Assembly: GCF_902364025.1 (NCBI RefSeq)
Contig: NZ_CABJCG010000002.1
Span: 248,001 to 312,000 of the forward strand
Reading direction: 5' to 3'
DNA from: Enterocloster lavalensis
GTDB lineage: Bacteria; Bacillota; Clostridia; Lachnospirales; Lachnospiraceae
DNA: 64,000 nucleotides
The notes beneath the pieces are model-generated. The model made no database searches. It saw only the letters and a program-made list of their open reading frames with translations, and was not told the origin of the DNA. Positions 1 through 7,482 of the stretch are shown here, in pieces (position 1 is the first letter of the stretch; each line of letters starts with the position of its first letter). Position numbers and translations under genes: made by a program.

Positions 1-898
1 CCTGCTTGGCAAAGGAGTTGGCGTTGAGAATCTGGTCTCCGCGGCTGGCGGCGGCGGACAGAGGAATCAGCAGGTTGGGCTTGCGCAGGGCCAGAATTTC
101 ACAGATGGAGTTTGCACCGGCTCTGGAGACGATCAGGTCCGCAGCGGCGAAGAGATGCTTCAGCGGCGCATCCACATATTCATACTGTACATATCCGGCG
201 GTTCCAATCAGACCTTCGTCGAGATTGCCTTTTCCGCAGATATGTATCATCTGGAAATCGGGCAGCAGCCGGGGCAGGATTTTGCGCACGGCTGTGTTGA
301 CGGTAACAGAGCCCAGGCTTCCGCCAATTACCAGAATGACCGGCTTACCGGCGGAGAGATGGGTATAGGAAAGACCGGATAAACGGTCGCCGCGAAGCAG
401 CTCGGCGCGGATAGGAGAGCCGGTGAGTACGGCCTTGTCCGCGGGCAGATATTTTAAGGTCTCGGGGAAATTGCAGCAGACCTTGGCGGCGGACGGGATG
501 CAGATTTTGTTTGCCAGTCCCGGCGTCATGTCGGATTCATGGATAATCACCGGCACCTTGTGGTGCTTGGCGGCCAATACCACCGGCACGGACACAAAAC
601 CGCCCTTGGAGAATACCACGTCCGGTTTGTAGCGTTTTACAAGCTTCATCGCCTCAGCGTAGCCTTTCAGCACCCGGAACGGATCGGTGAAGTTTTTTAT
701 ATCAAAATAACGGCGGAGCTTTCCTGAGGAAATGCCGTCGTAGGGAACGCCGGCGTCTTCGATCAGCTTGCGCTCGATGCCCTGGTAGGAGCCGATGTAG
801 TGGATTTCATAGCCGAGATCCCGAAGCGTTGGAATCAGGGCCAAATTGGGTGTCACATGACCAGCGGTACCTCCGCCAGTCAATATAATTTTTTTCAT
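1..898 (-). CDS. murG: MurG: UDP-GlcNAc lipid I N-acetylglucosaminyltransferase (C-terminal end missing)
   Basis: Transfers GlcNAc from UDP-GlcNAc to lipid I to make lipid II on the inner face of the membrane. Translating the minus strand from the ATG at 898 gives the N-terminal glycine loop GGGTAGH (residues 8-14), then the family segments [11 protein letters not shown] and HESDMTPG. The second Rossmann domain begins at VIGGSLGS and contains [11 protein letters not shown]. The reading frame is open to the window edge, so about 299 residues are seen and the last 50-60 are outside. AGGAGG lies 6-7 bases before the ATG. The gene is read away from the rest of the window and has its own candidate promoter. 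The family assignment is secure. Confidence 0.95.
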   Translation of the reverse strand, partial: MKKIILTGGGTAGHVTPNLALIPTLRDLGYEIHYIGSYQGIERKLIEDAGVPYDGISSGKLRRYFDIKNFTDPFRVLKGYAEAMKLVKRYKPDVVFSKGGFVSVPVVLAAKHHKVPVIIHESDMTPGLANKICIPSAAKVCCNFPETLKYLPADKAVLTGSPIRAELLRGDRLSGLSYTHLSAGKPVILVIGGSLGSVTVNTAVRKILPRLLPDFQMIHICGKGNLDEGLIGTAGYVQYEYVDAPLKHLFAAADLIVSRAGANSICEILALRKPNLLIPLSAAASRGDQILNANSFAKQ

Positions 899-957
899 AA
901 AAACCTCCTGAAAAATTTACATGGAGAGGGGAAAAACTATTTTCCATGCGTTATATT

Positions 958-988
958 ATTATAGTAAGCGGAAAATATAAAAAGTCAA
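958..988 (-). promoter_or_regulatory. Candidate sigma-A promoter for murG
   Basis: On the minus strand, TTGACT (988-983) and a perfect TATAAT (963-958) are separated by 19 bases, longer than the ideal 17. They lie about 60 bases upstream of the murG start. The region is AT-rich, so the match could be partly chance. Confidence 0.45.
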
Positions 989-1038
989 CCCTAAAGCAAG
1001 AGGGAAGTTAAGGAGAATTTTATTGACAGAGGTGCCCA

Positions 1039-1869
1039 GTGGAAGATAAAAGAAAAGATATGATTGAGGACAATGAAATTGACCATCTCTTACAACAGCT
1101 GTACGGATTTTCGGACGAGCAGCTGCTGAGAGACTTCAAAGAGATGGAAGCGGACAACACGCCCCGCCCCGAGTTGGAACCTTTCCCGGACGAGTTTGAC
1201 CGGATCTGGGAGGACATCCAGGCGGAACGGGCAGCCAGACTTACAGAGGAAGGAAAGGAGGTCCAGCCCAAAGAAGCCGCGACCGTAACCCAGACGCCGC
1301 GCAGAAGAAAATTGAAGTGGAAGAGGTTGGCAGCCGTGGGGCTGGCGGCCTGTTTTTTGACGTTGGGATTTTGTTTTGTGGCGGTGGGGAAGAAGTCGTA
1401 TTTTTATCGGGAGCGGAATAGAAGTGGGAATCAACAGGATGTAGTTTTTAATAATGACAGTTCTATTAAATCAGTAGATGATCAGGAAACGGCATATGGT
1501 GTAATTGAGGAACGGTTGGGCATAAAGTCATTGAGGCTGGGTTATGTGCCAGCAGGTTTGGCTTTTGTGGGGTTAGAGGTAAATGATAGAAGTGCAGTAA
1601 TGAAATTCTCATATGAGGACAATACAATATATTTCGTACAAAGTAACGATCTAACGGAGGCTTCTCGCAATATGAAATCGGATGGTAAGCCTTATGATGT
1701 TGTTTCTAATAAATGGTTGAATAAACAAATTAATGTAAAGAAAGATCGAATAGATACAGTACTCGATTGTTATGAGGCACGGTTTACATATGAGGATATT
1801 TTTTGCTGGATTTATGGAAATATCGCTGAAGAAGATTTTATGAAGATAATTGAGAGAATATCTTATTAA
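1039..1869 (+). CDS. Single-pass membrane protein, anti-sigma-factor-like, with a DUF4367-like outer domain
   Basis: A 276-residue protein with a GTG start preceded by AGAGG at 6 bases; an in-frame stop lies just upstream. Residues 1-90 are acidic and cytoplasmic. A basic RRRKLKWKR stretch (about 92-100) precedes one membrane segment (about 103-118), followed by an extracellular domain. The layout resembles Clostridial anti-sigma-like proteins with a DUF4367-type C-terminus (inference, no search). No sigma factor gene is adjacent, so a regulatory role is unproven. Base composition drops sharply near 1430, inside the gene: the cytoplasmic part is GC-rich and the outer domain AT-rich, as if the outer part came from elsewhere. 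The next gene follows after 18 bases. Confidence 0.75.
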   Translation: MEDKRKDMIEDNEIDHLLQQLYGFSDEQLLRDFKEMEADNTPRPELEPFPDEFDRIWEDIQAERAARLTEEGKEVQPKEAATVTQTPRRRKLKWKRLAAVGLAACFLTLGFCFVAVGKKSYFYRERNRSGNQQDVVFNNDSSIKSVDDQETAYGVIEERLGIKSLRLGYVPAGLAFVGLEVNDRSAVMKFSYEDNTIYFVQSNDLTEASRNMKSDGKPYDVVSNKWLNKQINVKKDRIDTVLDCYEARFTYEDIFCWIYGNIAEEDFMKIIERISY

Positions 1870-1887
1870 GGTGTTTGGGAGGTACAT

Positions 1888-2400
1888 ATGATTAAAAAGA
1901 TATATTGGACATTAGTTTTAGCAGTTTTATTTGTTGTAAGTGTAGGTATTACATCAATAGCAGCTCCAAGGTTTACAGAATATTATGTTCCAGTTGATAC
2001 TGAATCAGAGTTACTGCCCGCGCACATAAAAGAGTCAAAGGTACGTGTAAATAATGTAACAAGGGGGTTCTTTTTTGCAGCAGGTGAGCTTACTATAAGT
2101 AATAAAGATGGGAAGATTGGCGTATCTGCAAAAACATATATGAAAAAACCTGTGGATGAAGTATATATGACAATATATTTAGATCGTCAAGTTGGAGATA
2201 AATGGGTTGAAGTTGAACATTATGATTTTGAATTTTTTGCAAAAGACTATCCTAATGGTCTAATTGATCCAGGAATGGATTTTACAATTTCAGGTCAGCC
2301 AACAGGATATTATTATCGGCTTAGAGGGCAATATGCTGCATTTTTAGATGGTGTCATGGAAGGCTTCGGCCCAGCAACAGATGGAATATTGATCGAATAA
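1888..2400 (+). CDS. Small exported protein, unknown function (possibly DUF6147-like)
   Basis: A 170-residue protein. Residues 1-26 form a signal peptide or membrane anchor (two Lys, then a hydrophobic stretch ending in SIAAP). The mature part has features of a beta-sandwich: alternating hydrophobics such as GFFFAAGELTIS, VYMTIYLDRQVGDKW and GYYYRLRGQYAAF. The closing pattern (GYYYRLRG then TDGI) recalls the small secreted DUF6147 proteins of Lachnospiraceae, but I am not sure of that. GGGAGGT lies just before the ATG. It is AT-rich like the 3' part of the preceding gene, so the two probably form one transcription unit and one acquired block. A terminator follows. Confidence 0.7.
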   Translation: MIKKIYWTLVLAVLFVVSVGITSIAAPRFTEYYVPVDTESELLPAHIKESKVRVNNVTRGFFFAAGELTISNKDGKIGVSAKTYMKKPVDEVYMTIYLDRQVGDKWVEVEHYDFEFFAKDYPNGLIDPGMDFTISGQPTGYYYRLRGQYAAFLDGVMEGFGPATDGILIE

Positions 2401-2415
2401 TCGCAATCCCTTAAA

Positions 2416-2459
2416 AAAAGAGGCAGGTCCCCCGCTCCTCGCGGCCCCCTGCCTCTTTT
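2416..2459 (+). terminator. Intrinsic terminator
   Basis: AAAAGAGGCAGG pairs with CCTGCCTCTTTT across a GC-rich loop and ends in T residues. The arms are nearly perfect and A/T-flanked, so it can also end the convergent minus-strand TSCPD gene. Confidence 0.85.
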
Positions 2460-2488
2460 CACCTCTTACAACTCACACCACACTACTC

Positions 2489-2731
2489 TCAAATCCCCTT
2501 AAACTGTTTCAACGCCCGGGCCAGCTGATCGGGGCAGGAGGTGGGGCGGGGGCCGCATTGGATGCCGTCCAGGCGGCGGATGGCTTCATCCACTTCCATT
2601 CCCTCCACCAGACGGGCCACGCCCTGGGTGTTGCCTGCGCAGCCTCCGACGAACTGTACGTTTGTCAATTTATTATCCTGCACATCAAAGGTGATCTCCT
2701 GAGAGCAGACTCCCTTAGTTTTGTATCGCAT
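2489..2731 (-). CDS. TSCPD domain protein (TIGR03905 type)
   Basis: An 80-residue protein carrying the name-giving TSCPDQLA motif near its C-terminus and the glycine-rich GGCAGNTQG motif in the middle. Full-length members of this small Firmicutes family have about this size. The same domain occurs at the C-terminus of some class II ribonucleotide reductases, where it may bind metal through its cysteines (Cys9, Cys31 and the CPD cysteine are present here). The function of the stand-alone form is not known. AGGAGG lies 8 bases before the ATG. It is divergent from mtnN. Confidence 0.88.
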   Translation of the reverse strand: MRYKTKGVCSQEITFDVQDNKLTNVQFVGGCAGNTQGVARLVEGMEVDEAIRRLDGIQCGPRPTSCPDQLARALKQFKGI

Positions 2732-2852
2732 ATGTTATGCCTCCTAAAAAATATGTTCATGATCGATTATATTCGCGAACCCTGGGAAATGTCAAGCAAG
2801 TTTGCGCCGGAACAAGCCCGGACAGGCAGAAAATTTTAAAATAGATTTGTCC

Positions 2853-2880
2853 TTGCAAACTTTTTTCATTCCGCTATAAT
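2853..2880 (+). promoter_or_regulatory. Sigma-A type promoter for mtnN
   Basis: TTGCAA (2853-2858) and perfect TATAAT (2875-2880) with a 16-base spacer. The mtnN start codon lies 47 bases downstream of the -10 box. Confidence 0.7.
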
Positions 2881-2926
2881 ATAGATTAGCTGAAAACAAG
2901 AAATGATCATCACAAGGAGGCAAGGA

Positions 2927-3619
2927 ATGCTGGGAATTATTGGGGCTATGGATGAGGAAGTGGCCAAGATCAAAGAGATGCTCACCGATGTGCGGGTGGA
3001 GACCACCGCGGGAATGGACTTTTATATAGGAAAGCTGGCGGACAAGGACGTGGTTGTGGTCCGCTCTGGAATCGGGAAGGTTAACGCTGCGATGTGTACC
3101 CAGGTATTGGCGGACAAGTACCATGTCAGTGGAATCATCAATTCCGGCATCGCCGGTTCCCTGAAAGCGCAGATTGATATCGGCGACATCGTGCTTTCCA
3201 GCGACGCGCTGCAGCACGATATGGACGCTACCGGGTTCGGCTATGCGGTAGGACAGATTCCCAGAGTGGATACACTGGCGTTTGCGGCGGATGAGGCGTT
3301 GATCGAGCTGGCAAAGAGCTGCTGCAAGGACGTGAATCCCGATATCAATACCCATGTGGGGCGGGTGGTCAGCGGCGACCAGTTCATTTCCGACCATGGG
3401 AAGAAGGAGTGGCTGGTCAGCACATTTGACGGCTACTGCACGGAGATGGAGGGGGCAGCGATTGCCCAGGCTTCCTATTTAAATGGAATTCCCTTTCTGA
3501 TTGTCCGGGCGATCTCGGACAAGGCCGACAACAGCGCCAACATGGATTACGAGACCTTTGAGGCCCAGGCAATCACACACACGGTAAATCTGATGACGGA
3601 AATTATCCGCCGTTACTAA
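2927..3619 (+). CDS. mtnN: 5'-methylthioadenosine / S-adenosylhomocysteine nucleosidase
   Basis: Cytosolic enzyme that cleaves MTA and SAH to adenine plus the thioribose or ribosyl-homocysteine, feeding methionine salvage and autoinducer-2 precursor formation. The N-terminus MLGIIGAMDEE matches the family, with the catalytic acid in the GAMDEE segment. The C-terminal half has the substrate-binding EMEGAAIAQ and the catalytic RAISDKAD. I chose the ATG at 2927 (230 residues, normal length) because AAGGAGG lies 6 bases before it; an upstream in-frame start at 2903 has no such site. It is monocistronic, with its own promoter and terminator. Confidence 0.97.
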   Translation: MLGIIGAMDEEVAKIKEMLTDVRVETTAGMDFYIGKLADKDVVVVRSGIGKVNAAMCTQVLADKYHVSGIINSGIAGSLKAQIDIGDIVLSSDALQHDMDATGFGYAVGQIPRVDTLAFAADEALIELAKSCCKDVNPDINTHVGRVVSGDQFISDHGKKEWLVSTFDGYCTEMEGAAIAQASYLNGIPFLIVRAISDKADNSANMDYETFEAQAITHTVNLMTEIIRRY

Positions 3620-3628
3620 CACAAAATA

Positions 3629-3685
3629 GAATGGGTATTGCAAATTTTGGCTTTGGCCGAGCGGTTTGCAATGCCCAATTTTTTT
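3629..3685 (+). terminator. Intrinsic terminator after mtnN
   Basis: Long stem: GGGTATTGCAAA pairs (one G-T) with TTTGCAATGCCC, followed by AATTTTTTT. Confidence 0.88.
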
Positions 3686-3984
3686 AAAAAGACAATCGTT
3701 TACCCCCTCACAGTGTAGCAAAATAATGCCGTGTTGGAATTGAAACTAAAAAGTTATCATGATAAAATATCAATGTGGACAGAATTGCAGAACAAGTCCT
3801 CGGCTGTGTGGAAAACCGCAAAATTTGAATAAAACCGCTTTGTTTTATAAAGTAGCACTTTAACATTAAGAGGCTAATCGGGCCTTAAACTTAAGAAAAA
3901 AAGTTTCTAAAAAACTTTTTTGGGGAAATGAGTTGTAATAAATGTGGAATTTGGGGAAAGTCTCAAACGGTGGGGGAATATATT
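3686..3984 (+). other. Long 5' region of the first DeoR gene
   Basis: About 300 bases without a gene. It holds the promoter at 3740-3768, an A/T stem (AAAAAAGTTT / AAACTTTTTT, about 3895-3922) and the 12-mer AAATGTGGAATT at 3940-3951. That 12-mer recurs at 4788-4799, upstream of the allantoinase-like gene. AGTTGTAA also occurs in both places (3931-3938, 4832-4839). These are candidate operator elements; no known riboswitch was recognised. Confidence 0.4.
3740..3768 (+). promoter_or_regulatory. Sigma-A type promoter for the first DeoR regulator
   Basis: TTGAAA (3740-3745), a 17-base spacer, TAAAAT (3763-3768): one mismatch in each box. It implies an untranslated leader of about 210 bases before the start at 3985. 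Confidence 0.6.
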
Positions 3985-4767
3985 ATGCATAGTAAACGCC
4001 AAAATGAAATTATCCGCTATTTATCGGAGACACGATTTGCCAGGATTGAGCAGCTGGCGGAGTTGTATCATGTATCCATGGAGACCATCCGCAGGGATTT
4101 GCTGGAGCTGGAAAAGGATTCGGCGGTCAAGCGGGTACGAGGCGGGGTTGTGTATAACAGCCTGCGCGCGCAGGAGGTGGAGTATGAAAAACGGATGGAG
4201 AACAACCAGCTTGAGAAGCACGCCATTGCCAAGCTGGCGGCCGGGTATATAAACGATGGGGATGCCATTGTGCTGAACAACGGTACCGCTACGCTGGAAC
4301 TGGCCCGCAGGCTTGCGGAAATGTGCAAACAGCTGACGGTTGTTACCAATTCACCCAACATTGCGCTGGTGCTCAATGAAAATAAAGGCATCAGTGTGTA
4401 TCTGACCTCTGGATATCTGAGAAAACACAATAAAAGTCTGGTGGGAAGCCTGTGCAGCGATTGTCTGGATAATTTCAAAGTGGATAAGGCGTTTGTCAAT
4501 ATTGACGGGATTTCCATTGAGGACGGGGTCACTCAGTATAATACCGAGGAGGCCGCTGTGGTGCGGAAGATGTTGGACATTGGCCACACGAAGATTGTTT
4601 TGTGCGAGTACAGCAAATTTAATGAGGTCGCTTTTAACCGGGTTTGTCCGGCGGAATATATCGACTGCATTTTTACGGATTGGAATATTTCTCCCAAGGA
4701 AGTAAAAAGCTGGGGAGATATCAATATCAAGGTGATGGTTGCACCCGAGAGTGTGAATTCCAAATAG
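3985..4767 (+). CDS. DeoR-family transcriptional regulator (first of a pair)
   Basis: 260-residue cytosolic repressor-type protein. The N-terminal winged helix-turn-helix (about 6-55) includes the DeoR signature VSMETIRRDLLELE and then VKRVRGG. The C-terminal DeoRC sugar-phosphate-isomerase-like effector domain includes NNGTATLELA, VVTNSPNIA and YNTEEAAVVRK. I start it at 3985 because GGGGA lies 7 bases upstream and the copy at 13725 aligns from this methionine without gaps. More than half of the positions are identical between the two. It faces the allantoinase-like gene, from which a terminator separates it. It probably controls the island up to 14513; the effector is unknown. Confidence 0.92.
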   Translation: MHSKRQNEIIRYLSETRFARIEQLAELYHVSMETIRRDLLELEKDSAVKRVRGGVVYNSLRAQEVEYEKRMENNQLEKHAIAKLAAGYINDGDAIVLNNGTATLELARRLAEMCKQLTVVTNSPNIALVLNENKGISVYLTSGYLRKHNKSLVGSLCSDCLDNFKVDKAFVNIDGISIEDGVTQYNTEEAAVVRKMLDIGHTKIVLCEYSKFNEVAFNRVCPAEYIDCIFTDWNISPKEVKSWGDINIKVMVAPESVNSK

Positions 4768-4859
4768 GAAAAAACAGGAAATGTGGGAAATGTGGAATTG
4801 ACTTGGAATTTCTTTTTAAACCACAAATGTTAGTTGTAAAATATAAATTAATGCCTAAG

Positions 4860-4893
4860 AAAGCTGTCAATTGGCCAAATTGACAGCTTTTAT
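4860..4893 (+). terminator. Intrinsic terminator between DeoR and the amidohydrolase
   Basis: AAAGCTGTCAATT pairs with AATTGACAGCTTT around a short loop, followed by a T-rich tail. The stem is perfect over 13 bp, though the tail is broken by A's. It lies about 57 bases before the next start codon, so it could also act as an attenuator. Confidence 0.65.
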
Positions 4894-4949
4894 TAGTTTT
4901 GCTAAGATGATATCAGAAAAAAGAGCAAAGAGGGTGTGGGGTTACGAAA

Positions 4950-6332
4950 ATGAATCAAACAAAAAAATTGATTGTCAATGGCAGGGTGGTACTGCCGGAC
5001 AGCGTGTCGGAGGTGTCCTTGCTGATTGAGAACGGCAAAATCAAGGCTCTGCTGGATAAGGACACAGCGCCCGAAACGGATTGGGAGCAAATCGACGCGG
5101 GCGGTAAGATCGTGATGGCCGGTATGATTGACACACACAACCACATGGCGGATCCGGGACCATACAATTTCCGGGAAGATTGGTACTGTGGGTCCTGCAG
5201 CGCGGCTTCCGGTGGAATAACGACCATCTGCGACATGCCTCTTCCGTCGGAACCGGCGACTGTGGATCGGGCAGGATTCGAACGGAAAAAGGATGTGGCG
5301 GAGAGTCGGTCGGTAGTGGATTTTGCACTGTGGGGCGGTCTGATTCCATCCAGCCTAAAGGATATGAGCGAGCTGCACGATCTGGGCTGCATCGGTTTTA
5401 AAGGGTTTATGAGCTTCGCCACTGAAGCGTACCCGCGGATTTCGGACGGGTATCTGGTGGAGGGGATGCGGCAGTCGGAAAGATTTGGCGGGTTGATCGC
5501 TCTTCACGCGGAGAATGCGGAGGTTGCGGATTTCGGTTGCAAGCATTTTTCACAGATTCATTGCGAGGACGAGGCCTGTTTTGATCAGGCCAGGCCGTGG
5601 TGGACTGAGTATGAGGCCATCCAGCGCTCGGTTTTGTTCGGAAAAATGACAGGTGCCAGGACAATGATCTGTCACATGACCATCACGCAGGGTGCGGAAT
5701 ATCTGCGGAACGCCAAGAAGGAGGGCACAGCGGTATATGTGGAGACCTGTCCTCATTACCTGGTGTTCGATCACAACATACTGCGGGAGAAGAAATCCTT
5801 TGCCAAGTGCACGCCGCCTTTCCGAAGCCGGGAAAATGTGGAAAAAATGTGGGAGTACGTGAAGGACGGGACCATCGATGTGCTGGGATCCGATCACGGG
5901 CCCTACACCGATGAAGAGAAGGTGCGGCAGAATGATTTCTGGAAGGAATACTGCGGATTCGGCTGTAACGACGTTATGCTGGCGGCCATGATCTCCGAGG
6001 GCGTCAACAAGCGGGGGCTGTCCTGGACAAGACTCTCAGCCCTCACCTCCGGAAACGCCGCCAAGATCATGGGGCTGTACCCTCAGAAGGGAAATCTCAT
6101 GCCCGGAGCGGACGCGGATATCATACTCATCGATCCGGATAAGCGTTGGACCTATGACGGAACAAAGACCTTCTCTAAGACAAAGAGCGCTAAAGGGCCC
6201 TACCACGGGATGGAGCTTCAAGGCCGTGTGACGGACACCTTTGTCCGGGGAGAACGCGTGTATGGAGACGGCAGGATTCTCTGTGACGCCGGGTACGGAA
6301 AATTTGTTAAAAGCGGGACGCCCTGCCTGTGA
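4950..6332 (+). CDS. Allantoinase / cyclic-amide amidohydrolase (dihydroorotase superfamily)
   Basis: 460-residue cytosolic metal enzyme that opens a cyclic amide ring (allantoin, hydantoin or a related ureide). The complete binuclear metal set is present: His63 and His65 in DTHNHM, Lys151 in KGFMSF (the carbamylated lysine), His186 in ALHAEN, His242 in CHMT and Asp315 in GSDHGPY. The last three numbers equal those of E. coli AllB, and the length fits. No other allantoin genes (allC, allD, hyuA) are nearby, so the substrate may be a different ring amide. Next in line are a beta-propeller gene and a Liv-type importer, suggesting the substrate is imported. Weak spacing to a GGGTGTGGGG site supports the start. 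Confidence 0.88.
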   Translation: MNQTKKLIVNGRVVLPDSVSEVSLLIENGKIKALLDKDTAPETDWEQIDAGGKIVMAGMIDTHNHMADPGPYNFREDWYCGSCSAASGGITTICDMPLPSEPATVDRAGFERKKDVAESRSVVDFALWGGLIPSSLKDMSELHDLGCIGFKGFMSFATEAYPRISDGYLVEGMRQSERFGGLIALHAENAEVADFGCKHFSQIHCEDEACFDQARPWWTEYEAIQRSVLFGKMTGARTMICHMTITQGAEYLRNAKKEGTAVYVETCPHYLVFDHNILREKKSFAKCTPPFRSRENVEKMWEYVKDGTIDVLGSDHGPYTDEEKVRQNDFWKEYCGFGCNDVMLAAMISEGVNKRGLSWTRLSALTSGNAAKIMGLYPQKGNLMPGADADIILIDPDKRWTYDGTKTFSKTKSAKGPYHGMELQGRVTDTFVRGERVYGDGRILCDAGYGKFVKSGTPCL

Positions 6333-6414
6333 TACAAAGCGCCATACGCCGGAAAATGCCGGGGGTTGGTCATTCCCCGGTTTGCCTTCCATCTCACAAT
6401 AAGGAGAAGTGTTT

Positions 6415-7428
6415 ATGAAACAGATAAAAGGATACAAAGGCAGGGACAGGCTGTCCCGTTCAATTTTCAGCCACAATGGACTGGCCTACGAGCTGATACC
6501 CGAGTACGGAAATTTCCCGGAGGAATTCGAGTTTTCCATGTTTTCGGGAGGGTGCTGTGACAGGGAGGATAATCTGTTCATGATGTGCCGGGACGCGGCG
6601 CATCCGGTGGTGATGTTGGATGCCGAAGGCAACTACGTTAGGAGCATGGGGCAGGGGCTGTTCCGGGAGGTACACAGCCTGTGTGTGACGCCGGAGGACA
6701 CGCTTCTGTGCGTGGACACCGGGCTGCACGTGGTGCGGGAGCTGACGAAGGATGGCCGCCACCTGCGGGATTTGGGAAATGTGGGAGTTCCCAGCGACAG
6801 CGGCTTTGAGCAGGACGTTTGGCGCAGAATGCAGCGGGAGGGGAAGATTGTTCCCACCGATATAGCCTTCGACAAGGGCTGGTCCTTCTGGATGGGGCTG
6901 CAAACCATCAAACGGGCAGCGCCGCCCTTTAACCGCCCTACCGGTGTGTGCGTGGGACCGAAAGGCGATATCTTTGTCAGTGACGGATATGGAAACGCCG
7001 CTGTTCACCGTTTTGCGTCCGATGGCACCTGGCTTGCGACCTGGGGCGGACCCGGGGACGAGCCGGGAAAATTTTATGTGCCCCATAGCCTGTGGGTGGA
7101 CTCCTTAAACCGGGTATGGGTCGGGGACCGGGAAGCCAACAGCGTCCATGTGTTCGACGAGAATGGAAAAATATTGGGCTATATGAACGAAAATCTGTAC
7201 CAGCCCACCGCCATATGGTCCGATGGCCGCTATATCTACATCGCGGAGCGGGGAGGCGGACTCACCATCGCGGACATGGAAATGGAAATTGTGGCCCAGT
7301 TGGGTTTTTATAACTCGCCGGTCCGTGCCCATGGTATGTGTGGCAATTCCAAAGGAGAGCTGTTCCTGATGCCGCTCTCCACCTATGACCGTCATTTCCT
7401 GATGAAACTTGTGCCGGTTGGCTGTTAA
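6415..7428 (+). CDS. NHL-repeat / six-bladed beta-propeller protein (SMP-30 or amidating-lyase-like)
   Basis: 337 residues with recurring blades of the type FNRPTGVCVGPKGDIFVSDG, then HSLWVDSLNRVWVGDRE and PTAIWSDGRYIYIAERG. These match NHL repeats as found in peptidyl-hydroxyglycine amidating-lyase-like and SMP-30-like proteins. There is no signal peptide, so it should be cytosolic, unlike most NHL proteins near the envelope. The ATG at 6415 has AAGGAG 8 bases upstream; the GTG two codons earlier is less likely. It sits between the two amidohydrolase functions of the island, so an enzymatic role on the imported amide (lyase or lactonase) is plausible but not shown. Confidence 0.78.
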   Translation: MKQIKGYKGRDRLSRSIFSHNGLAYELIPEYGNFPEEFEFSMFSGGCCDREDNLFMMCRDAAHPVVMLDAEGNYVRSMGQGLFREVHSLCVTPEDTLLCVDTGLHVVRELTKDGRHLRDLGNVGVPSDSGFEQDVWRRMQREGKIVPTDIAFDKGWSFWMGLQTIKRAAPPFNRPTGVCVGPKGDIFVSDGYGNAAVHRFASDGTWLATWGGPGDEPGKFYVPHSLWVDSLNRVWVGDREANSVHVFDENGKILGYMNENLYQPTAIWSDGRYIYIAERGGGLTIADMEMEIVAQLGFYNSPVRAHGMCGNSKGELFLMPLSTYDRHFLMKLVPVGC

Positions 7429-7482
7429 CCGGCGCTGAAAATAACAAATGGAATTTTACACCAGAAAGCGAGGAAGAGAGAT

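Noticed and set aside
2558..3397. Antisense frames over the TSCPD and mtnN genes
   Set aside because: They overlap clearly recognised genes, have no ribosome sites and show the composition expected of shadow frames.
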